Below, in pieces: positions 1 to 7,369 of a DNA stretch of 22,730 nucleotides (positions within the stretch are counted from its first letter, which is position 1; every line of letters starts with the position of its first letter). The translations under genes and the position numbers were made by a program. This DNA is from Candidatus Rokuibacteriota bacterium (GTDB lineage Bacteria > JAUVQV01). Location: the NCBI GenBank assembly GCA_030609125.1, contig JAUWCW010000003.1, forward strand, positions 1-22,730. Direction: 5' to 3'. The notes under the pieces are model-generated. The model made no database searches and had not been told where the DNA came from. It saw only the letters and a program-made list of their open reading frames with translations.

Positions 1-889
1 AGCCCGTGATGTACCGGACGACCACGATGGAGATGAGGAGACCGAGGATGAGCTTTATGAGCCTCGGGTGGAGGTGCTTCTGCAGCCCCGCGCCGCACCA
101 GATGCCCGCCAGGCCGCCGATGCCGAAGAGGGCCCCGAGGGCCCAGTCGGGCGACGTTGGAAGGCCGCTCGGCGACGGCAGGAAGGTGTAGAAGGCGACA
201 CCGGCGATGGAGGTGAGAAACGTCCCGAGGAGGGACGCCCCGGCGACGGTGTAGACGGGCAGGTGAAAGACCGCGACCCAGAAGGGGGCGAGAATGGCGC
301 CGCCGCCGATGCCGTAGATCCCGCCGATGACGCCTACCGCCACCGAAAGGGCGAACATGAGGGGGGTGGAGAAGGAGTAGGTCCGCCCCCCGAAGGTGTA
401 TTCGACACGGGAAAGGGTGAAGACGGTCGTTTCCACGGGTGTCATGGACGTCCGTGCCGCTTCCTTGCCGCCCGCGGACGGGCGGAAGGCCTGGATAAGG
501 AGGCGGCTGCAGATGAAGGCCAGCACGAGACCGACGAAGAGCTTGAATGCCCTGGGGTCGGGGAGCATGGTGACGCGGATGAAGTACCCCAGGGCCGTGC
601 CGGGGATGGTCCCGGCGACCATCACCGCCACGAGCGGCCAGAGCATCCTGCCCTCGCGGAAATAGCGCCAGATGCCGCCGGGGATGGAGACGACGTTGTA
701 GAAGAGGTTCGTGGAGCTCACGGCGGGGGTGGTGAAGCCGAGCACGCTCATCTGAAAGGGCAGCAGGAGAAAGGCCCCCGAGAGCCCTCCCGTGGAGGAG
801 AGCAGGCCGATGACGAAGGCCGTCAGGGGCGGGATGATGAGACTCGTCTCGACCCCGGAGACGGAAAGGCGTACGGTGAGAAAGTCCAC
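1..889 (-). CDS. TauE/SafE family membrane permease (3' end cut by window edge)
   Basis: Reading the minus strand from a GTG at 889 gives 296 residues with no stop before the left edge, so the C-terminus is missing. The protein is a chain of hydrophobic segments in two similar halves, joined by a hydrophilic stretch around residues 140-180. Glycine-rich motifs begin each half (GLLSSTGGLSGAFLLLPFQM near the start; GGIYGIGGGAILAPF in the second half). This is the pattern of TauE/SafE (DUF81) permeases, which move sulfite, sulfoacetate or other small organic anions across the inner membrane; the substrate cannot be read here. The start lies 4 nt after the stop of the NusG-like gene, so the two are probably co-transcribed and translationally coupled. 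The GTG start is chosen by position; other starts overlapping the upstream gene are possible. Confidence 0.85.
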   Translation of the reverse strand, partial: MDFLTVRLSVSGVETSLIIPPLTAFVIGLLSSTGGLSGAFLLLPFQMSVLGFTTPAVSSTNLFYNVVSIPGGIWRYFREGRMLWPLVAVMVAGTIPGTALGYFIRVTMLPDPRAFKLFVGLVLAFICSRLLIQAFRPSAGGKEAARTSMTPVETTVFTLSRVEYTFGGRTYSFSTPLMFALSVAVGVIGGIYGIGGGAILAPFWVAVFHLPVYTVAGASLLGTFLTSIAGVAFYTFLPSPSGLPTSPDWALGALFGIGGLAGIWCGAGLQKHLHPRLIKLILGLLISIVVVRYITG

Positions 890-893
890 GTCT

Positions 894-1400
894 TCAGAGT
901 CTCTCCAGCTCCTCGGCTTCCAGCTCGACGGAGGCCTGGTAACCGATGAGGCTCAGGAGAATGCGCACCCTCCCCCGGTCGTCGACGTAGCGCTCGAAGA
1001 TGCCGTAGAGATCCTTGAGGGGGCCGGAGCGGATGACGACGCTTTCCCGGGGTTGGAAGTGATAGTAGTTGATGAGGCGGTCCTTCTCGTTTTCACGGGC
1101 CTTGATGGCGTCCATCACCACGTCGTCGATCCAGCTCTCCTCCTGCCAGCCGCCGATGAGACGGGCGACGCCGCGGGTGTAGGTGACGAGCTTCCACTCG
1201 TCGGGCATGATCATCCTGACGAAAACGTAAGAGGGAAAGAGAGGCTTGACGACTTTTACTTTCCCGCCCTTGCGGAGTGAGACGACCTCAATCCGGGGGG
1301 AATAGACCTCGATGTCGGTCTGCTCCTCCAACTGAGCGGCGACGCGCTCTTCCTGGTGAGGCTTGCTCTGGATCACGTGCCAGCGCCGCTGCTTCTGCAT
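894..1400 (-). CDS. NusG/RfaH-like transcription antitermination factor
   Basis: The product has 168 residues. Residues about 5-105 form an NGN domain: it opens with RRWHVIQSKPHQEERVAAQL and carries the FPSYVFVR signature. The C-terminal part (ESVVIRSGPLKDLYGIFERY onward) is a KOW-like domain. The length and diverged sequence fit specialised NusG paralogs (RfaH, UpxY, LoaP) that bind paused RNA polymerase and promote read-through of long operons, often for surface polysaccharides. Housekeeping nusG normally lies beside secE and rplK, which are absent here. The gene diverges from the plus-strand genes and is followed by the TauE permease. It has no clear Shine-Dalgarno sequence, and a candidate -10 lies only 6 nt from the ATG. 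Which operon it controls is unknown. Confidence 0.85.
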   Translation of the reverse strand: MQKQRRWHVIQSKPHQEERVAAQLEEQTDIEVYSPRIEVVSLRKGGKVKVVKPLFPSYVFVRMIMPDEWKLVTYTRGVARLIGGWQEESWIDDVVMDAIKARENEKDRLINYYHFQPRESVVIRSGPLKDLYGIFERYVDDRGRVRILLSLIGYQASVELEAEELERL

Positions 1401-1406
1401 GCGGCT

Positions 1407-1436
1407 ATTGTATAAGGCGGGGGGGGGGGCTGCAAA
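1407..1436 (-). promoter_or_regulatory. Candidate sigma70-type promoter with an 11-G tract in its spacer
   Basis: On the minus strand a TTTGCA-like -35 (1436-1431) is followed by 18 nt and a TACAAT -10 (1412-1407; 5 of 6 consensus). The plus-strand run of 11 G (1419-1429) fills most of the spacer. The predicted transcription start falls on or next to the ATG at 1400, so the message would be leaderless. The -35 matches only 4 of 6, so the call is tentative. Confidence 0.4.
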
Positions 1437-1446
1437 CGGCGGGCCA

Positions 1447-1478
1447 CGTCAGATTCCTCGCTTCTCTCGGGATGACAG
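1447..1478. repeat. Dispersed intergenic repeat, GATGACA type
   Basis: The stretch has imperfect dyad symmetry: GTCAGATTCC on the left against GGGATGAC on the right. Its last 13 bases (CTCGGGATGACAG) recur exactly at 14353-14365. I recognise the pattern from a widespread small intergenic repeat in environmental bacteria; its mobility is inferred. Confidence 0.5.
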
Positions 1479-1543
1479 CCCCCCCCGCTTTCTTTCCGGA
1501 CGGTAAGCGTGTAATATCACGTGGTTATGTTGGGGGGCAAGAG

Positions 1544-2083
1544 ATGATCTACACGTATAAGGGCGTCAAGCCGAAACTGGGCAGAGGGGTCTTCATCGCC
1601 GAGGCGGCCGTCGTCGGCGGGGACGTGGAGCTCGGAGACCACGTCAGCGTCTGGCCCATGGCGGTCATACGGGGGGATGTGAATTATATCCGCGTCGGGG
1701 CGAAGACCAACGTCCAGGACGGGGCGATGCTTCATGTGACGTTTCGCAAGCACCCGCTCATCGTCGGCAGCGGAGTGATCGTCGCTCACGCCGTGGTCCT
1801 GCACGGCTGCACCATCGGCGATCATGTCCTCCTCGGCATAGGGTGCCGGGTCCTCGACGGCGCCGAGGTCGGCGAGGGGTCGGTGGTCGCCGCCGGGGCG
1901 GTGGTGCGGCCGGGGATGAAGGTGCCGCCGCGCTCCCTTGTGGCGGGCGTGCCGGCGGTGGTGAAGCGGCCCGTGACGGACGCCGAACACGAGGAGATCA
2001 TGGACAATCCGAACCGCTACCTCACGTACGTCGAGAGCTACGGGGACTCGGACATGCCGTACCTCAAGACGCCGGAAGAATGA
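1544..2083 (+). CDS. Gamma-class carbonic anhydrase-like left-handed beta-helix protein
   Basis: This 179-residue protein is built of hexapeptide repeats (for example VVGGDVELGDHVSVWPMAVI), the left-handed beta-helix of the gamma-carbonic anhydrase/YrdA/PaaY family, which forms trimers. Three histidines at about residues 64 (MLHV), 82 (VAH) and 87 (VLH) match the zinc ligands of the family. The last two are spaced five residues apart, as in Methanosarcina Cam. The likely activity is CO2 hydration, but many bacterial members have weak or unknown activity. The ATG at 1544 is chosen because GGGGGGCAAGAG lies just upstream and the beta-helix begins at once; a longer open frame back to 1277 overlaps the divergent gene and looks non-coding. 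The stop abuts the next gene directly. Confidence 0.85.
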   Translation: MIYTYKGVKPKLGRGVFIAEAAVVGGDVELGDHVSVWPMAVIRGDVNYIRVGAKTNVQDGAMLHVTFRKHPLIVGSGVIVAHAVVLHGCTIGDHVLLGIGCRVLDGAEVGEGSVVAAGAVVRPGMKVPPRSLVAGVPAVVKRPVTDAEHEEIMDNPNRYLTYVESYGDSDMPYLKTPEE

Positions 2084-2821
2084 ATGGAAAAGCGTGAGCT
2101 GACGGCGGAGAACGTCACCCTCTCGGTCATCGTGCCCATTTACAACGAGAAGGACTTTCTCCCGGCGCTGCTCGAGAAGGTTCGGGATGCTCCTTTCCGG
2201 AAGGAGATCATCGCCGTCGAGGATTGCTCAACCGACGGCACCGCCGAACTGCTCAAAAAGATCGAGGCCGACGGGTGGGTAAACAACGAGCGCACCACCC
2301 TGCGGGTTTTCATCCACGAGCGGAACCGGGGCAAGGGCGCCGCGGTCCGCACGGGTCTGGCGCAGGTTCGGGGAGACATCGTCATCATCCAGGACGCCGA
2401 CCTCGAGTACGACCCGTCCGAGTACCCCAGCGTCATCGGCCCCATTCTCAGCGGGCACGCCGACGTCGTCTACGGCTCGCGCTTCCTCGGCAAGCCGCAC
2501 CGGGCCATGCTCTTCTGGCACGACGTGGGCAACCGCTTCCTCACCACCTTCAACAACATGATCACCAACCTCAACCTCACCGACATGGAGACCTGCTACA
2601 AGGCCTTCAAGGCGGAGTACGCACCGAAGATCGTCCTCAAGTCGGACCGTTTCGGCTTCGATCCCGAGATCACCTCCCGCCTGGTGCGTCTGAAGTGCCG
2701 CTTCTACGAGGTCGCTATCTCCTATCACGGGAGGGATTTCGAGGAGGGGAAGAAGATCACCTGGAAGGACGGCTTCGTCGTCCTCTGGGCCATCATCAAG
2801 TACAATATTTTCAAGCAGTAA
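2084..2821 (+). CDS. Family 2 glycosyltransferase (polyprenyl-phosphate hexose synthase-like)
   Basis: The product has 245 residues and a GT-A fold. It opens with SVIVPIYNEKDFLPALLEKV and continues with VEDCSTDGT, the ERNRGKGAAVRTGL nucleotide-sugar motif, the metal-binding DAD at about residues 104-106 and VVYGSRFL. These are features of DPM1-like enzymes that transfer a sugar from a nucleotide sugar to polyprenyl phosphate or a related acceptor. No C-terminal membrane helices follow, so it is probably peripheral to the cytoplasmic face. The ATG directly follows the stop of the carbonic anhydrase-like gene, implying one transcript and translational coupling. The donor and acceptor cannot be told from sequence. 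It may supply lipid-linked sugar for envelope glycosylation, possibly for the DUF2079 protein or the downstream cluster; that link is inference. Confidence 0.88.
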   Translation: MEKRELTAENVTLSVIVPIYNEKDFLPALLEKVRDAPFRKEIIAVEDCSTDGTAELLKKIEADGWVNNERTTLRVFIHERNRGKGAAVRTGLAQVRGDIVIIQDADLEYDPSEYPSVIGPILSGHADVVYGSRFLGKPHRAMLFWHDVGNRFLTTFNNMITNLNLTDMETCYKAFKAEYAPKIVLKSDRFGFDPEITSRLVRLKCRFYEVAISYHGRDFEEGKKITWKDGFVVLWAIIKYNIFKQ

Positions 2822-2831
2822 AGCGAGAACG

Positions 2832-2851
2832 GGAAAAACAGGGACTTTTCC
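2832..2851 (+). terminator. Weak hairpin after the glycosyltransferase gene
   Basis: GGAAAA (2832-2837) pairs with TTTTCC (2846-2851) around an 8-nt loop, 10 nt past the stop. There is no clean U-tract, so its role as a terminator is doubtful. Confidence 0.25.
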
Positions 2852-2868
2852 ACGGTTTCCATAGGTTA

Positions 2869-2884
2869 TCCCCTGATCAGGGGA
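2869..2884. repeat. Perfect 16-bp palindrome
   Basis: TCCCCTGATCAGGGGA is a perfect palindrome with no spacer. It could be an operator or part of the neighbouring repeat cluster; the sequence alone does not decide. Confidence 0.6.
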
Positions 2885-2897
2885 GGATGGATGATGG

Positions 2898-2961
2898 GCC
2901 GAAGTGCTCAGGGCAAGCCCTTCGGCGGAGTTTATGCTGAGCAAAGCCGAAGTGCTCAGGG
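2898..2961. repeat. Dispersed intergenic repeat with direct and inverted parts
   Basis: GCCGAAGTGCTCAGGG occurs exactly at 2898-2913 and 2946-2961. Between the copies lie CCCTTCGGC and TTTATGCTGAGC; CTGAGC (2937-2942) pairs with GCTCAG (2954-2959). It resembles the widespread environmental repeats built on CTTCG...GCTCAGG units. It occupies part of the 2822-3044 gap, in which I see no gene. Confidence 0.65.
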
Positions 2962-2974
2962 GAACCTTTTTCTT

Positions 2975-3001
2975 TTGAAAGAGGGTCGCATCTGGTAAGA
3001 T
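2975..3001 (+). promoter_or_regulatory. Weak candidate promoter for the zinc-ribbon/Yip1 gene
   Basis: TTGAAA (2975-2980) and TAAGAT (2996-3001) are separated by a short 15-nt spacer, downstream of the repeat and about 45 nt before the gene start. The hexamers are only moderate matches. Confidence 0.25.
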
Positions 3002-3005
3002 CCGT

Positions 3006-3023
3006 CTGTTTCAGCTGTTTCAG
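3006..3023. repeat. Tandem repeat, 2 x CTGTTTCAG
   Basis: Two exact 9-bp copies (3006-3014 and 3015-3023) lie immediately before the AAGGAGG ribosome-binding site. Each copy is itself a small palindrome (CTG-TTT-CAG). It could be an operator or a translational control element, or chance. Confidence 0.5.
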
Positions 3024-3044
3024 CCAAGGAGGTCTGTGTTCTTC

Positions 3045-3824
3045 ATGCTGTGTCCCAGGTGCTACCACGACGTTCCCGGAGGAAGCGGTGTCTGCCCCCT
3101 CTGCGGGACCCCCATTCGCGGCGCCGCGGCCGGCGACGACGAAGCGGTGGCGGGACCCTCCGCCCCTGCGGCGAGTGTCCGTGACGCCGGCTCCTGTCCG
3201 TGGGAAGACCGGGAGCGGCTCGGGACTTTTTCGGCCCTGGCCGAGACGATCCAGGGGTCCCTCTTCCGGCCGACGGATTTCTTCCGGCAGATGCCCCGGG
3301 AGGGGAGCAAGTGGCGGGCCCTGTTCTTCGCCGTGATCGTCGGCACCATGGCGTGGATCGTGGCGATGCTCTGGAAGAGCGCCTTCGGCACGCCGGCCAT
3401 GGTGGAGCACGCGGGGCGGCTTCCCGCCATGACGGGCGTCGTCCTGTACTTCACGCTGGTGTTCATCCCGGTTCTCGTCGTGCTCTCGACGATCTTCCAG
3501 AGCGCCGTCCTTCACGTCTCACTGACGTTTCTCAACGGGGCGCGGGAAAACTACGAGGCCACCCTGAAGGCCGTCTCCTACGCCACCTCGGCGAGCCTCT
3601 TTCTGGTCCTTCCCTTCGTCGGCACGCCCCTGGCGGTCGTCTGGAGGGTGGTGCTGCTGGTGATCGGCCTGCGCGAGGTTCACCGGATTTCGACGGGGCG
3701 GGCCTTCTTCGCGTGGCTGCTCCCGTTCGTGATGCTCATCACGCTCGTCGTCCTGTCCTTTGTCTTCGCCTCGGTGGTGCTGCTGAAGCTGTGGCCCGGG
3801 CTGGCAGACACGATCGCGGTGTGA
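3045..3824 (+). CDS. Zinc-ribbon plus Yip1-type membrane protein
   Basis: The N-terminus MLCPRCYHDVPGGSGVCPLC is a two-CxxC zinc ribbon, followed by an Ala/Pro-rich linker to about residue 55. The rest resembles the bacterial Yip1 domain: a short amphipathic start (LFRPTDFFRQMPREGSKWRA), then about five membrane helices. The domain is known from eukaryotic vesicle trafficking; its bacterial role is not established. I chose the ATG at 3045 (259 residues) because the AAGGAGG site at 3027-3033 lies 11 nt upstream; the in-frame GTG at 3036 would be only 2 nt from it. The stop lies about 40 nt before aspS, so the two may share a transcript. The function is unknown; the family call is moderately sure. 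Confidence 0.75.
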   Translation: MLCPRCYHDVPGGSGVCPLCGTPIRGAAAGDDEAVAGPSAPAASVRDAGSCPWEDRERLGTFSALAETIQGSLFRPTDFFRQMPREGSKWRALFFAVIVGTMAWIVAMLWKSAFGTPAMVEHAGRLPAMTGVVLYFTLVFIPVLVVLSTIFQSAVLHVSLTFLNGARENYEATLKAVSYATSASLFLVLPFVGTPLAVVWRVVLLVIGLREVHRISTGRAFFAWLLPFVMLITLVVLSFVFASVVLLKLWPGLADTIAV

Positions 3825-3865
3825 ATGCCGCAGCATACCAACTCTTTCAGCAAAGGAGATTTATC

Positions 3866-5674
3866 GTGACGGAACCGTGGGGAGAGATGATCCGGACCCA
3901 CTGCTGTGGTGAGCTGAGAAAAGAGGATGTGGGCAAGGATGTGCTCCTCGCCGGATGGATGCACAGCCGCCGCGACCATGGCGGTGTGATCTTCATCGAC
4001 CTGCGGGACCGCGAGGGCGTGACGCAGATCGTCTTCAACCCCGAGACCGACGCCGAACTGCACGCCAGGGCGGGAGAGGTGAGGGGAGAGTGGGTCCTGG
4101 CGGTGAGGGGCTCGGTGCGGGAGCGTCCCGAAGGGACGGTGAACCCCAACCTGCCGACGGGAGAGGTTGAAGTCGTCGCCCGGGAGCTGACGGTGCTCAA
4201 CACGAGCAGCACCCCGCCCTTTGTGATAGAGGACGGCATCAGCATCGACGAGTCACACCGCCTGCGCTACCGCTATCTCGACCTGCGCCGGCCGGAGATG
4301 ACGAAGAAGATGATCTTCCGCCACCGGGCGATGCAGCAGCTGCGGCGGGACCTCTCCGACAGGGGCTTTATCGAGGTCGAGACGCCGATGCTCACCAGGA
4401 GCACGCCGGAGGGGGCGAGGGACTACCTGGTGGCGAGCAGGGTCAACCCGGGGAGGTTCTACGCCCTGCCGCAGTCGCCGCAGCTTTTCAAGCAGCTCCT
4501 CATGGTGTCGGGGATGGACAGGTACTTCCAGATCGTGCGCTGCTTCCGTGACGAGGACCTGCGCGCCGACCGGCAGCCGGAGTTCACCCAACTCGACATG
4601 GAGATGTCCTTCGTCGGGCGGGACCAGATCTGCACGCTCGTGGAAGAGCTTCTGGCCTCCCTCTTCCGGGACCTGCTCGGAATGCAGATCACTCTCCCCG
4701 TCCCGCGTCTCACCTACGCCGAGGCGATGGCGCGCTACGGCGTCGACAACCCGGACGTCCGGTTCGCCATGGAGATCGTCGACCTGTCGGACATAGCCGC
4801 CGGGGTCGGATTCAAGGTCTTCGCCGGCGCCGTCTCCTCCGGGGGGACCGTACGGGCCCTGCGGGGCGAGCAGATGGCGGATAAGCTCTCCCGCAAGGAC
4901 ATCGACAACCTCACGGACCTGGTCAAGATCTACGGGGCCAAGGGGCTCGCCTGGGTGAAGGTGGGGGCCGACGGCGCCTGGGAGGCGAGCCCCATCGCCA
5001 AGTTCTTCTCCGACGAGGAGAGGATGAAGATCAACGAACGGTGCGGGGCCGCCGGGGGCGACATGCTCTTTTTTCTCGCCGACACCGTGAAGGTGGTCTG
5101 CGAGGGCCTGGGGCGCCTGCGCCTCGACCTTGCCCGGCGCTTCAGCCTCATCCCCGCGGGCCGGATGGACATGGTCTGGATCACCGACTTTCCCCTCCTG
5201 GAGCACAACGAGGAGGAAAAGCGCATGGAGGCGATGCACCACCCCTTCACCGCGCCGGTGCCGGAGGACGTCCCCCTGCTCGAGACGGATCCGCTCAAGG
5301 TCCGGGCCCAGGCGTACGACATCGTCCTGAACGGCCAGGAGATCGGCGGCGGGAGCATCCGTATCCACGATCGGGATCTGCAGCAGAAAATGTTCGCGGC
5401 CCTGAACATCAGTGCCGAGGAGGGTGAGTCCAAGTTCGGTTTTCTCCTCGAGGCGTTCCAGTACGGCGCGCCGCCTCACGGCGGGATAGCCCTCGGGCTC
5501 GACCGGCTCCTGGCCGTCATGACGGGCTCGACGTCGATCCGCGAGGTGATAGCGTTCCCCAAAACGCAGAAGGCGACGTGCCTCCTCACCGGCGCCCCGG
5601 CCCCGGTGGACCTCAGGCAGTTGAGGGAGCTTCACCTCAAGACCGACGTTCCCCTCGAAAAGGGAACACCGTAG
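3866..5674 (+). CDS. aspS: Aspartyl-tRNA synthetase, apparently the non-discriminating type
   Basis: The 602-residue protein is a class IIb synthetase that charges tRNA with aspartate. Visible in order are the N-terminal OB-fold anticodon-binding domain, motif 1 around FIEVETPMLTRSTPEGA, motif 2 (FRDEDLRADRQPEFTQLD), the bacterial GAD insertion domain in the middle and motif 3 (GGIALGLDRLL). The GTG start at 3866 has GGAG 7 nt upstream and gives the expected N-terminus (IRTHCCGEL); the longer open frame from 3200 only overlaps the Yip1 gene. His38 in RRDHGG and Gly90 in RPEGTVN occupy positions that in Pseudomonas aeruginosa AspRS (His31, Gly82) are tied to charging both tRNA-Asp and tRNA-Asn. 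E. coli-type discriminating enzymes have Leu and Lys there. This predicts a GatCAB amidotransferase elsewhere in the genome. Confidence 0.97.
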   Translation: MTEPWGEMIRTHCCGELRKEDVGKDVLLAGWMHSRRDHGGVIFIDLRDREGVTQIVFNPETDAELHARAGEVRGEWVLAVRGSVRERPEGTVNPNLPTGEVEVVARELTVLNTSSTPPFVIEDGISIDESHRLRYRYLDLRRPEMTKKMIFRHRAMQQLRRDLSDRGFIEVETPMLTRSTPEGARDYLVASRVNPGRFYALPQSPQLFKQLLMVSGMDRYFQIVRCFRDEDLRADRQPEFTQLDMEMSFVGRDQICTLVEELLASLFRDLLGMQITLPVPRLTYAEAMARYGVDNPDVRFAMEIVDLSDIAAGVGFKVFAGAVSSGGTVRALRGEQMADKLSRKDIDNLTDLVKIYGAKGLAWVKVGADGAWEASPIAKFFSDEERMKINERCGAAGGDMLFFLADTVKVVCEGLGRLRLDLARRFSLIPAGRMDMVWITDFPLLEHNEEEKRMEAMHHPFTAPVPEDVPLLETDPLKVRAQAYDIVLNGQEIGGGSIRIHDRDLQQKMFAALNISAEEGESKFGFLLEAFQYGAPPHGGIALGLDRLLAVMTGSTSIREVIAFPKTQKATCLLTGAPAPVDLRQLRELHLKTDVPLEKGTP

Positions 5675-5705
5675 TTTAAGGGGCGGACCGCTTCCCCCAT
5701 TCCTT

Positions 5706-7307
5706 ATGGCACAGGACGCCGGCACGAAGAGGCCTCTTTCCTTCTACGTCGGTTTGCTCATCCTTGCGGACGGTCTTTTCATCGCCCTTCTCGTCCTCCT
5801 GGGAGAGATAGACCTTCAGGCCGGGCCGTTCCGGTTCCATGCGGGCGACCTGAGAGGGCCGGCCCTCGTGCTCCCGGCCCTTTTCGCCCTGCAGTGGATG
5901 CTGAAGGGGAGGAAAAAGGAGAGCGGGAGGTGGCAGGACTCCTTCTTCGGTCCCGCCGGTTCTCCCACGGAACGCTGGCGGGCCGTGGAGGTGCTCGCCC
6001 TGCTGTCGACGGGCTACGTTCTCTTCGTCGGCGGCGCGGCCATCGCGCAGTGCCGGGGCGGGGGACCGGAGACCCTCTCTCTCGCAATGGCGGCGCAGGC
6101 GGCCTGGAACACCATCAACGGCGCCTTTCTCTCGTCTTCCCTCGCCGGTGACGGCGGGTATCTCGGCACCCGCTTTTCTCCCGTCATGGCCCTTGTCGCC
6201 CAGGGGTACCGCTTCTGGGAGACCCCCGAGTTTCTCGTCCGGGTGCAGAGCATCGCTCTCGCCCTCGGCGCGTGGCCGGTCTACCTCATCGCCAGACGGG
6301 ATCTCGAGTGCCGCCGGTGGGCCGTCGCCATGGCGGCCCTCTACATCGCTCTCCCGGCCGTGAGGGGGATGAATCTCTCCGGCTTTCACCCGCTGACGCT
6401 GGCGGTGACGCCCCTGCTTTTCGCCTTTCACCTGCTGCGGGACAGACCGGGCTGGGCGGGCTACTTCTGTGTCGCTTTCGCTCTCGCCTGCGGCGAAGGG
6501 GCCTGGCTGGCCGTCGCTCTGCTGGGGCTCTACATCTGCCTGCCCCGGCGGCGCTGGAGGGAGGGGCTCTTTCTTTTTCTCGTCGCCTTCTACGGCTACG
6601 TCTTCATCGGCTCGTTCGTCATTCCGCGGCTCGGGGGAGAGGAAGGAATCGCCGCGAAGGAGGCCTTCGTCGCGCTTGCGGAGGGGGGCTACGGGGCGGC
6701 GGCCCTCGCGGCCGATCCCGCGGTGGGCGGCGCCCTGAGGGACCTCTTCGTCCCGCTGGCGTGCGTGCCTCTTTTCGGCCCGCTCATCCTCGCCTTCGGC
6801 CTCCCCGTCCTCGTCACGGCTCTCTTCGGCGGGGCGGAGAGCCTGATTCAGACGGCGGTCTTCCTCCCCTTTCTTTTCACCGCCGCCGCCGCCGGGCTGA
6901 GGCGGCTCAAAGAGGGGAAGGTCCTGGGGCGCCTGAAGCTTCTCGACGGGCCGCTTCTGCGGTGGGCGCTGGTCGTCCTGCCCCTGCTCTGCTTCGGGGT
7001 CTCGCCGGCGGTTCACTTCAGGGACCGCGCGCCGGAAGGGTACCGGGAGAGCCTGGCCGCGGCGGTCTCCCGGATCCCCCCCGACGCCTCGCTCTCGACA
7101 CAGGCAGGCCTGGCCGCCCGCCTGGCGCACCGCCGGGAGCTCTTCGTCTTCCCGAGGACGGAGGGAGCCGATCTCATTCTCCTCGATCTCACCGGCGCGG
7201 ATCCCCTGACGCCCGTCCCCGGCCGGGAGGAGGGCTACGAAGTCGCCTTCCAGGACGAGCACTTTCTCCTGCTGTCGCGCCTGGCCCCTCTTCTAAAACC
7301 GCGTTGA
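5706..7307 (+). CDS. DUF2079 family polytopic membrane protein
   Basis: The 533-residue protein has about ten hydrophobic segments. The central stretch NTINGAFLSSSLAGDGGYLG, followed by TRFSPVMALVAQGYRFWETP and then LGAWPVYLIARRDL, matches the DUF2079 pattern, in which the region usually reads HFSP; here His is replaced by Arg. The soluble C-terminus (IPPDASLSTQAGLAARLAHR and beyond) also fits that family. DUF2079 proteins look like GT-C-type membrane glycosyltransferases, but no activity is proven. The gene begins 31 nt after the aspS stop and has no strong Shine-Dalgarno sequence. It ends 26 nt before a clear terminator, which closes this gene group. The nearby family 2 transferase could supply a lipid-linked sugar donor; that is inference only. 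Confidence 0.75.
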   Translation: MAQDAGTKRPLSFYVGLLILADGLFIALLVLLGEIDLQAGPFRFHAGDLRGPALVLPALFALQWMLKGRKKESGRWQDSFFGPAGSPTERWRAVEVLALLSTGYVLFVGGAAIAQCRGGGPETLSLAMAAQAAWNTINGAFLSSSLAGDGGYLGTRFSPVMALVAQGYRFWETPEFLVRVQSIALALGAWPVYLIARRDLECRRWAVAMAALYIALPAVRGMNLSGFHPLTLAVTPLLFAFHLLRDRPGWAGYFCVAFALACGEGAWLAVALLGLYICLPRRRWREGLFLFLVAFYGYVFIGSFVIPRLGGEEGIAAKEAFVALAEGGYGAAALAADPAVGGALRDLFVPLACVPLFGPLILAFGLPVLVTALFGGAESLIQTAVFLPFLFTAAAAGLRRLKEGKVLGRLKLLDGPLLRWALVVLPLLCFGVSPAVHFRDRAPEGYRESLAAAVSRIPPDASLSTQAGLAARLAHRRELFVFPRTEGADLILLDLTGADPLTPVPGREEGYEVAFQDEHFLLLSRLAPLLKPR

Positions 7308-7333
7308 TCCTGCTAATCTACAACATTCGTATG

Positions 7334-7367
7334 GCGCCGGTTGCATCAGCCGGCGCTCTGTTTTTTT
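7334..7367 (+). terminator. Rho-independent terminator after the DUF2079 gene
   Basis: GCGCCGG (7334-7340) pairs perfectly with CCGGCGC (7350-7356) around a 9-nt loop and is followed by TCTG and a run of seven T (7361-7367). It lies 26 nt past the stop codon. Confidence 0.9.
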
Positions 7368-7369
7368 GG

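Noticed and set aside
1277-1543. N-terminal extension of the carbonic anhydrase-like frame back to 1277
   Set aside because: It overlaps the divergent NusG-like gene and its promoter, is Arg/Ala-rich and non-homologous, and a good start with ribosome-binding sequence exists at 1544.
3200-3865. Long open frame in front of aspS
   Set aside because: It is a frame-shifted shadow of the Yip1 gene; the family N-terminus and a GGAG site place the start at 3866.
4253-5725. Long minus-strand open frames over aspS, DUF2079, the cluster and the RND genes
   Set aside because: They mirror high-GC plus-strand genes, are rich in Arg, Gly, Asp, Glu and His, and show no domain motifs or start signals.
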